From assembly GCA_013388685.1 (NCBI GenBank), contig JACAET010000061.1, forward strand, positions 1 to 64,000: DNA of 64,000 bases. The letters run 5' to 3'. Positions 58,206 to 64,000 of this stretch are shown here, piece by piece. The translations under genes and the position numbers were made by a program. Under the pieces are notes generated by a model that saw only the letters and a list, made by a program, of their open reading frames with translations, had not been told where the DNA came from and ran no database searches. Positions within the stretch are counted from its first letter, which is position 1. Every line of letters begins with the position of its first letter. The DNA comes from Chloroflexota bacterium (GTDB lineage Bacteria; Chloroflexota; Anaerolineae; Anaerolineales; Villigracilaceae).

Positions 58206-58799
58206 TTATGGTGTCTTCCAGGCGTATTGCATTTGGCGCGCGGTGCGGAGGGCAAGTTCTTTGTTCGTCAGTTTTGCGACAAGGTGCAGCGCCATTTCGA
58301 TGCCGGCGGAAATGCCCGCCGAGGTGACGATGTTGCCGTTATCCACCCAGGGAACGTCTTCTTTGATGTCGAGGGCGGGGAACATGGCACGCAGGTCGGG
58401 AATATCCTCCCAGTGCGTGGTGCAGGATTTGTCTTTCAGCAGTCCTGCTTTTGCCAGCAAAAATGCTCCTGTGCAGACGGATGCGGTGAGTTGCGCATTC
58501 CTTGCCGTTTGCCGAATCCATTCGATGACGACGGGCTTGTCCAGTTCGGCGGTGTGGATTCCGCCGGGGACGATCAGCACATTCAGCGGGGGATGGTTTT
58601 CGATGGTGTAGTGCGGCTGAATCTTGAAGCCCGCCCGGGCGTGGATCAAACCTTCTCGTTCGGCGATCAGGCAAACGTCGAAGAGAGAAGCGCCGGGGTT
58701 TTGTCTGGCATGCAGGCGGCTGGCGGTGGTGAAGACTTCGAACGGTCCGGCAAAGTCCAGCACTTCTGCGTTATCGTAGAGGTAAATTCCGATGTACAT
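58206..58799 (-). CDS. DJ-1/PfpI family protein, isonitrile-hydratase-like
   Basis: 197 residues from the ATG at 58799. MYIGIYLYDNAEVLDFAGPF, LNVLIVPGGIHTAE, and LTASVCTGAFLLAKAGLLKD with the nucleophile Cys109 followed by TTHWEDIPDLRAMFP match InhA-type isonitrile hydratases and the GATase1-like domain of some AraC regulators. There is no DNA-binding domain here. The TATAAT on the minus strand (58830-58835) lies 30 bases upstream and overlaps the divergent promoter. Confidence 0.85.
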   Translation of the reverse strand: MYIGIYLYDNAEVLDFAGPFEVFTTASRLHARQNPGASLFDVCLIAEREGLIHARAGFKIQPHYTIENHPPLNVLIVPGGIHTAELDKPVVIEWIRQTARNAQLTASVCTGAFLLAKAGLLKDKSCTTHWEDIPDLRAMFPALDIKEDVPWVDNGNIVTSAGISAGIEMALHLVAKLTNKELALRTARQMQYAWKTP

Positions 58800-58808
58800 G
58801 AGTTGTCT

Positions 58809-58837
58809 TTGTACTTTGAGATTTTGGACATTATACG
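58809..58837 (+). promoter_or_regulatory. Divergent promoter region of the PfpI-family and PIG-L genes
   Basis: Plus strand: TTGTAC (58809-58814), a 17-base spacer and TATACG (58832-58837), seven bases before the ATG at 58845. Minus strand: TATAAT (58830-58835) for the gene at 58799. The -10 boxes overlap, so the two promoters probably compete. Confidence 0.5.
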
Positions 58838-58844
58838 AGGAAAT

Positions 58845-59687
58845 ATGACCAAAACCATTCTTGCAGTACTTGCCCACCCCGATGACGAGTCGTTCGGGCT
58901 GGGCGGCACGCTCGCCCTGTACGCCCGCAAAGGATATGAAACGTACTATGTCTGCGCCACACGCGGCGAGGCAGGTTCGGCGGACGAGGAACACCTCAAA
59001 GGTTACAAAGACACGGCTGAAATGCGCACCGACGAACTCATGCGTGCGGCGAAGGTGTTAGGGCTGAAAGAGGTCTTCTTCCTCGGCTACCGCGATTCGG
59101 GCATGCCCGGCATGGAGGCGAACAAACATCCCGAGGCGCAGATCAACCATTCGGTTGATGAAGTGGCGGGGCGCGTCGTCAAATACATCCGCCACCTCAA
59201 ACCGGATGTTGTGCTGACCTTCGACCCGATCGGCGGATACAAACATCCCGACCACATTCACATTCAGCGCGCGACGACGCTCGCTTTCGAGAAAGCGGAT
59301 GACGCCTCTTTCCACCCCGAGGCTGGATCTCCTTTCAAACCGCGCGCCCTCTACTATCACGTTTTCCCGCGCTGGTTTCTCAAGTGGATGACACGCCTGA
59401 TGCCCCTGCTTGGAAAAGACCCGCGCAAATTCGGGCGCAACGGCGATATTGACCTGACGGAGTTGGCGGTGGATTTCCCCGTTCATGTCAGCGTGGATAT
59501 TCGTCCTGTTGCTGAACTCAAGCGCAAGGCGGGGGAACAGCACGCCTCGCAGGGCGGCATTCAGATGCGGCGCGGATTGATAGGTTTCATCGCCAAAGTC
59601 TTTGGCGAGCGGGAGGATTACATGCAGGTCTATCCGCCGGTGAATGGGAATTTCCGCAAGAAGCGCGATCTTTTCGATGGGATTTAA
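58845..59687 (+). CDS. PIG-L/LmbE family deacetylase (MshB/Mca/BshB-like)
   Basis: 280 residues. AVLAHPDDESFGLGGTLALY holds the zinc ligands, followed by CATRGEAGSAD, RTDELMRAAKVLGL, GYRDSGMPGM and GGYKHPDHIHIQRATTLAF with the third His. This form is close to enzymes of low-molecular-weight thiol metabolism (MshB, Mca, BshB), which deacetylate GlcNAc-linked compounds. Given the adjacent Cys/Met enzyme, a thiol role is possible but unproven. A terminator follows. Confidence 0.9.
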   Translation: MTKTILAVLAHPDDESFGLGGTLALYARKGYETYYVCATRGEAGSADEEHLKGYKDTAEMRTDELMRAAKVLGLKEVFFLGYRDSGMPGMEANKHPEAQINHSVDEVAGRVVKYIRHLKPDVVLTFDPIGGYKHPDHIHIQRATTLAFEKADDASFHPEAGSPFKPRALYYHVFPRWFLKWMTRLMPLLGKDPRKFGRNGDIDLTELAVDFPVHVSVDIRPVAELKRKAGEQHASQGGIQMRRGLIGFIAKVFGEREDYMQVYPPVNGNFRKKRDLFDGI

Positions 59688-59694
59688 CTCTCTG

Positions 59695-59723
59695 GCGGCT
59701 GGGAACTCTCCCGGCCGCTTTTT
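59695..59723 (+). terminator. Intrinsic terminator after the PIG-L gene
   Basis: GCGGC-T-GGGA and TCCC-G-GCCGC arms around a short loop, followed by TTTTTC, eight bases past the stop codon. Confidence 0.8.
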
Positions 59724-59769
59724 CGTTATTCCAGGGAGGATAAACCATGCTACAATCTTTCCGGCGCCT

Positions 59770-60522
59770 ATGACTACTCCCTCTTCTTCTCCCGCCCGTC
59801 GTTTTGATTTGCCGCGTATATTTGCGATGATCCTTCATCCGCGCGCGGTCTTCACGGAAATGATTTCAGAAAACCGCGCCAGTTGGCTTACCCCCATGCT
59901 CGTATTGACCGTCACCGCCATCCTGGCCGTGGTGACTGCCGGTTACCTGAAAACCCGCGCCGCCACAATGGGCGAGATTGCCCTGCCGCCCGACTGGCAA
60001 TGGTGGACGCCCGAAATGCAGGAAAACTACATGCGGGCGCAGCAAGCCACACAGGGTCCGGTCTTCCTGTACGTCATGCCGCTGGTCGGTTCGCTCACGG
60101 GTTTGTGGCTTGGCTGGCTTGTACTTGCCGGTTTGTTGCACCTGGGGTCCACCTTGTTCGGCGGGCGCGGTTCGATGCAAAACTCCCTGAACATCGTCTC
60201 TTGGGCAAACCTGCCATTTGCCTTGCGCGATCTGCTGAGGGTGGCGTATATGCTGCTGGCACAACACACGATTTCCAGCCCCAGCCTTTCCGGTTTTGCA
60301 ACCTCGGAATTTACAGCCCAAATTCTGGCGCGCGTCGATCTCTTTCTCGTCTGGACGGTTATCCTGCTTGTTGTTGGCTTTGCCATTCTGGATGGCTTAT
60401 CCGGCGGCAAGTCGTTTGCAAATGTGTTGATGGTGGTGACATTGACACTGCTGGCGCAGGCGGGCTTGGGAGCGCTGATAGCCGGTTTTGGAAATGCGGC
60501 GATCCAGCGTCCTTTCTTTTAG
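59770..60522 (+). CDS. Yip1 family membrane protein
   Basis: 250 residues from the ATG at 59770. After a short cytoplasmic stretch (ILHPRAVFTEMI, the usual Yip1-domain entry) come five membrane helices: PMLVLTVTAILAVVTAGYL, LYVMPLVGSLTGLWLGWLVL, ALRDLLRVAYMLLAQ, LVWTVILLVVGFAILDGL and VLMVVTLTLLAQAGLGALIA. Bacterial Yip1 proteins have no settled function. A TACAAT box ends 13 bases before the ATG. It precedes the ABC exporter operon by 78 bases. Confidence 0.82.
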   Translation: MTTPSSSPARRFDLPRIFAMILHPRAVFTEMISENRASWLTPMLVLTVTAILAVVTAGYLKTRAATMGEIALPPDWQWWTPEMQENYMRAQQATQGPVFLYVMPLVGSLTGLWLGWLVLAGLLHLGSTLFGGRGSMQNSLNIVSWANLPFALRDLLRVAYMLLAQHTISSPSLSGFATSEFTAQILARVDLFLVWTVILLVVGFAILDGLSGGKSFANVLMVVTLTLLAQAGLGALIAGFGNAAIQRPFF

Positions 60523-60584
60523 CAATTTACTTGGCGCAGCACCGCGAGTTTCCCTGCCATTTTGAGCAACGCAAATAAATAACC

Positions 60585-60596
60585 CCAACCGGTTGG
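60585..60596. repeat. Perfect 12-base palindrome CCAACCGGTTGG before the ABC gene
   Basis: It lies four bases upstream of the ATG at 60601, where a ribosome-binding site would be expected; none is visible. Confidence 0.4.
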
Positions 60597-60600
60597 CGAC

Positions 60601-61320
60601 ATGACTCATCCCTTTGTACACATCACCAGTCTGAAGAAATACTATCAGATGGGCGGCACGACTGTCCGCGCCCTGGATGGTGTGGATCTCGAGATCATGC
60701 CGAATACGTTCACGGTGGTGATGGGTCCCTCCGGTTCGGGCAAAAGCACATTGTTGTATCTACTTGGCGGATTGGATCGTGCCACCTCGGGCGATATCCG
60801 GGTGAACGGGCAGTCGCTGACGGATATGGACGAAAATTCGCTTGCGCTCTTTCGCCGCCGGACGATCGGCTTTGTCTTTCAATCCTTCAATCTTATTCCC
60901 AGCATGACCGCTCTGCAGAACGTGGCGTTTCCGATGCAGTTTGCAGGCATGAGCCCTGCAAAACGCAGCGAACAGGCGGGCAGGCTTCTGGAGTTGGTTG
61001 GTTTGGGCGACAGGACTTCTCACCGTCCCACCGAACTTTCCGGCGGACAACAACAGCGTGTCGCCATTGCCCGAGCGCTGGTCAACGATCCACAACTCAT
61101 CCTTGCCGACGAACCGACCGGCAACCTGGATACCGCCAGCGGCGCGGCTATCATGCAATTGCTTTCCGACCTGCACTGTTCCGGGCGGACCGTGCTGGTG
61201 GTCACCCACGACGCGCGCATGATGCGTTTCGCAACCCATCAAATCTACCTGCTCGACGGGCATGTTGTCAGCGAAGAGGACTATCAATCCGCCGCGTTGG
61301 AAGTCATGCGACCTTCGTGA
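60601..61320 (+). CDS. ABC exporter ATPase (LolD/MacB type)
   Basis: 239 residues. Walker A GPSGSGKST, Q-loop FVFQSFNLIPSMTALQNV, signature LSGGQQQRVAIARALVNDP, Walker B LILADEPTGNLD and H-loop VVTHDARMMRFA are all present. It belongs to the MacB/LolD/FtsE-type family that drives mechanotransmission permeases. The next two genes encode a secreted CARDB-type protein and the permease, so the three form one system. Confidence 0.93.
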   Translation: MTHPFVHITSLKKYYQMGGTTVRALDGVDLEIMPNTFTVVMGPSGSGKSTLLYLLGGLDRATSGDIRVNGQSLTDMDENSLALFRRRTIGFVFQSFNLIPSMTALQNVAFPMQFAGMSPAKRSEQAGRLLELVGLGDRTSHRPTELSGGQQQRVAIARALVNDPQLILADEPTGNLDTASGAAIMQLLSDLHCSGRTVLVVTHDARMMRFATHQIYLLDGHVVSEEDYQSAALEVMRPS

Positions 61321-61344
61321 GGCGCTTTTTCAAACTGGAGTACC

Positions 61345-63054
61345 ATGAACCGTTCCATGTTTCGACTCTCTGTTGTATTCGCCTTTCTCTCGTTGTGGCT
61401 GACCGCCGCGCCCCCCGCGACGTTTGCTTTGGGTTCGACCATTTCCGTTGTACCGGGGCAGGTGACCAGCGGAACACCTGCGGTCATCACCGTGACCGGC
61501 ACCGATTTTGTGGATGGAAGCACTGTCGTTCTTCTGGAAAATATCGGCGCCCTCTCCACAACGTTCGTCAACACCACCGTATTGACCGCGGCGATTCCCG
61601 CCAGCGTTCCTGTGGGTATCTATGATGTGATCGTTTCCACCGGAACGGAAACAGCCACTTGCGCCGATTGTTTGGCGGTTGTCTCTCCATCCGAGCCGTT
61701 GCCCTTTGCCCGACCGCAGTTTGCGGTTTATACATCCAAATTGTCGGGCAGCGTCAAGATCAATAATGAAGTGACTCTGAAAGTGGTCATGGAAAATGTG
61801 GGCAAAGCCACTGCTTACAACGTGCAGGCAGCCTTCTCCTCCACCGACCTGGTGCCCGCGAAGACGGGAGGTATCGTCATCCTCGGCAGCGTGGATTATG
61901 ACCAGGAAGTGGATGTCGTCCAGACGTTTATCGTTTCGACGCAGATCGTCGGTCAAGGGTTGATTATGGCGGATATGAACGTTACCTATTACGACGCACA
62001 GGGCGCCTCTTATTCGGACATATTTAAATTATCCATCCCTGTCAGCGGCGGCGCCGTTTCGGGCGGAGGCGGCTCGGTTGCTCCCACCACTACGCCGACG
62101 GGTGTGAAAAGTTCCCAGTTGGTGATTACAGGCTACTCGTCCACTGTGGAACCGCTTCAGCCGGGCGAGCAGTTTGCCCTGAATCTGACCGTTCAAAACA
62201 TGGGGAATGCCAGCGCCCAGCGGATTACCATGATTGTGGGCGGCGGCTCGGGCGGCGGCGGGAGCGGGACTCCTGGTCCCGGCGGCGTCTCGGGCGGCGG
62301 CGGCGATTTCTCGAATTTTGCCCCTGTCGGCTCCTCGAATGTGCAGTCGCTGGGTGACCTCAAGGCAGGGGAAAAGATTCAAGCCGTGCAGAATTTGGTG
62401 GTGAATGTTTCGACGAACCCGGGCGCGTATCCCCTGCGGGTGACGTTTTCCTATTTGAATGACAAGAACGAAGTCATCTCTGACGAGCAGGTCATTACGC
62501 TGTTGGTATACAGCCTGCCGAATGTGGATGTCAGTTTTTACCGACCGCTGGATCCGTTTTATGCCGGGCAAGCCGGCGTCTTGCCGATTCAAGTGGTCAA
62601 TCTCGGCAGACGTTTTTCCGTTTTGGGCAATATCAAGATCGAGACGCAAAACGGGAGCGTCGAAAACGGGACGGGGTTGATCGGTTCGCTCGACGCGGGC
62701 GGTTACTTCACCCTGGACGCGTTGTTTACGCCGGATCAACCTGGCACGGTCACACTCGAGGTCGTCATTGACTACCTGGACGATTTCAACCAGCCGCGCG
62801 TCATTACAAAGAAGTTGGAAATCGAAGTACAGGAAGGGTTGATCGAGGAACCCGCTGTGGATCCGTCGCTCGACGGAGACGGTGGGCAGATATTCGTGGA
62901 AGAGGAAACCACCCTGCATAAGATTTTCCGCTTTATCAAAGGTCTATTCGGATTGGATAGCGCCTGGCCCGTCTGGCAGCCAGCCGGCGGGGGCGGGATG
63001 GACATGCCGCCGGTCGAGCCGGTGCCAGCCCTGCCCGTTCCAGGCAAGGGGTAG
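61345..63054 (+). CDS. Secreted multi-domain protein with IPT/TIG and CARDB-like domains
   Basis: 569 residues. After a signal peptide (VVFAFLSLWLTAAPPATFA) comes an IPT/TIG domain (ISVVPGQVTSGTPAVITVTG), then three CARDB/COG1361-like beta domains: VKINNEVTLKVVMENVGKAT, LQPGEQFALNLTVQNMGNAS and GQAGVLPIQVVNLGRRFSVL. Gly-rich linkers separate them (about residues 230-245 and 310-330). It ends with an amphipathic helix (TLHKIFRFIKGLFGLD) and a Pro-rich tail and has no lipobox or membrane anchor. Between ATPase and permease genes it takes the place of the MacA-like adaptor of diderm systems. Confidence 0.85.
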   Translation: MNRSMFRLSVVFAFLSLWLTAAPPATFALGSTISVVPGQVTSGTPAVITVTGTDFVDGSTVVLLENIGALSTTFVNTTVLTAAIPASVPVGIYDVIVSTGTETATCADCLAVVSPSEPLPFARPQFAVYTSKLSGSVKINNEVTLKVVMENVGKATAYNVQAAFSSTDLVPAKTGGIVILGSVDYDQEVDVVQTFIVSTQIVGQGLIMADMNVTYYDAQGASYSDIFKLSIPVSGGAVSGGGGSVAPTTTPTGVKSSQLVITGYSSTVEPLQPGEQFALNLTVQNMGNASAQRITMIVGGGSGGGGSGTPGPGGVSGGGGDFSNFAPVGSSNVQSLGDLKAGEKIQAVQNLVVNVSTNPGAYPLRVTFSYLNDKNEVISDEQVITLLVYSLPNVDVSFYRPLDPFYAGQAGVLPIQVVNLGRRFSVLGNIKIETQNGSVENGTGLIGSLDAGGYFTLDALFTPDQPGTVTLEVVIDYLDDFNQPRVITKKLEIEVQEGLIEEPAVDPSLDGDGGQIFVEEETTLHKIFRFIKGLFGLDSAWPVWQPAGGGGMDMPPVEPVPALPVPGKG

Positions 63055-63056
63055 TT

Positions 63057-64000
63057 GTGCGTTTCATTGATCTGCTTCGGCTCATCTTTGGCAACCTCAG
63101 CCGCCGCAAAGCGCGCGTGGCATTGACCGCCATCGGCGTGGTGATTGGTACGGCGGCAGTGGTGATCCTCGTCTCGCTGGCAATTGGTCTGCAGAAAAAC
63201 GCCAACGAACAACTTTATGGGATCGGTGATTTGACGCAGATTCAAGTCAGCCCGACGTATGGCGAAGGTCCCGTCACGGTAGCCGGCGGTGGTGCAGGAG
63301 CAGGCGCCCCCGCTCAAACGAAACTCCTTACCAATTCGGCTTTGGACGAATTGCGTGCCATTCCCGGCGTGGAGTGGGTTGTCCCGCGCGAGTTCCTGAT
63401 GTCTGGCGGATATGTCAAGTTTCAGAAATTGGAAGGCTGGGCAAATATTATCGGAGTGGCTGTAGACGACCTTGCCGACCTGGGCTTGGAAACCTCGCAG
63501 GGTTCCACGGCGCTCGGTCGCGGCATCATCGTCGTGGGTCCGATGGTGGCGAACAATTTTTATGACCCGCGGCTTCGTCCGGGGCAGGAACCTCCCCCGC
63601 CGCCCGATTTGTACGATCAACAAATCCAGTTCATTATTTCAAAGTGGGATTCGCAGGGTAACGAGACGCGCAAGACCATGAGTCTGCGCGTGACGGGTAT
63701 TCTGACCGAAACGCGCGGCGAATCGGACTGGACCGTTTACGTGCCTCTCGACCAGGTGAAAGCCTGGAACGAATGGACGATGAATCGTCGCATCAATTAC
63801 AACAAGGAGGGATACAGCATGGCGGTGGTGAAGGTGAGGGATGTGGATCGGGTGATCGAAATCACAGACCAGATTGCCGACATGGGCTTTCAGGCGTATA
63901 CGCCGCAGGCATTTGTGCAGGGTATCAATAATTTCTATGTGATTTTGCAAGTGATCTTCGGCGGCGTGGGGGCGATCGCCCTGCTGGTCGCCGCCATCGG
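63057..64000 (+). CDS. MacB/FtsX-type ABC exporter permease, N-terminal part (runs off the window)
   Basis: 314 codons are present and open to the end. The GTG at 63057 follows the previous stop codon by two bases, after AAGGGG. The first membrane helix (ALTAIGVVIGTAAVVILVSL) follows the family motif NLSRRKARVALTAIG. An extracellular MacB-like domain then runs to about residue 290, with SNA-type LDELRAIPGVEWVVPRE text and a Gly-rich insert (residues 76-86), and a second helix (VILQVIFGGVGAIALLVAAI) starts at the edge. It works with the ATPase at 60601. Confidence 0.9.
   Translation, partial: MRFIDLLRLIFGNLSRRKARVALTAIGVVIGTAAVVILVSLAIGLQKNANEQLYGIGDLTQIQVSPTYGEGPVTVAGGGAGAGAPAQTKLLTNSALDELRAIPGVEWVVPREFLMSGGYVKFQKLEGWANIIGVAVDDLADLGLETSQGSTALGRGIIVVGPMVANNFYDPRLRPGQEPPPPPDLYDQQIQFIISKWDSQGNETRKTMSLRVTGILTETRGESDWTVYVPLDQVKAWNEWTMNRRINYNKEGYSMAVVKVRDVDRVIEITDQIADMGFQAYTPQAFVQGINNFYVILQVIFGGVGAIALLVAAI

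Overview
The window looks like chromosomal DNA of a Chloroflexota bacterium, most probably class Anaerolineae. This is inferred, not proven. The signs are many small lipoproteins with Thr/Pro-rich linkers, SH3 and LysM surface proteins, an actinobacterial-like fhaA-fhaB-rodA cell-wall cluster in which RodA is fused to a penicillin-binding-protein module, a ProRS of the archaeal/eukaryotic type, no outer-membrane or LPS genes, and dense short palindromic intergenic repeats. Genes are tightly packed and transcription direction switches often. No rRNA, tRNA, CRISPR array or prophage was seen.

Layout. 1-7.3 kb (minus): the start of a penicillin-acylase-type enzyme, a large glycoside-hydrolase-like lipoprotein, asp23-nusB-tatA-tatC, and fabG. 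7.3-11.8 kb: a lipoprotein, a membrane spermidine-synthase-like fusion and a CAP/LysM surface protein. 12-17 kb (plus): a 15-residue-repeat membrane protein, ribosomal protein bL25, and a complete ECF vitamin-type transporter (fused ATPases, S component, T component). 17-22 kb (minus): two DUF1684 proteins, acetyl-CoA synthetase, and a REP-associated transposase flanked by palindromes. 22-28.5 kb (minus): an operon-like run with mazG, a LOG-family gene and proS, preceded by an unidentified small terminated transcript. 28.5-31.3 kb (plus): CCA-type nucleotidyltransferase, an inositol-phosphatase-family enzyme and a DUF2726 protein. 31.3-37.7 kb: a GbsR-type regulator with a reductase-like partner, an M20 amidohydrolase, a PIG-L deacetylase, an A-type Fe-S protein and paralogous SH3 proteins. 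37.7-43 kb (plus): the FHA/SEDS cell-wall cluster. 43-55 kb: ferredoxin, superoxide dismutase, small metabolic genes, a thiolase, a phosphohexomutase, an intact IS5-family element and membrane proteins. 55-64 kb: deoxynucleoside kinase, a cNMP-sensing SpoIIE-type phosphatase, a Cys/Met PLP enzyme, a second PIG-L protein, and an ABC exporter whose permease runs off the end.

The most distinctive items are the SEDS-PBP fusion whose transpeptidase catalytic motifs are degenerate, an IS5 element sitting in the loop of a transcription terminator, a protein made of eight exact 15-residue repeats, a set of promoters with the -10 box 6-7 nt before the start codon (leaderless mRNAs), an unassigned ~114-nt RNA upstream of the proS operon, and several families of palindromic repeats near a REP-associated transposase.
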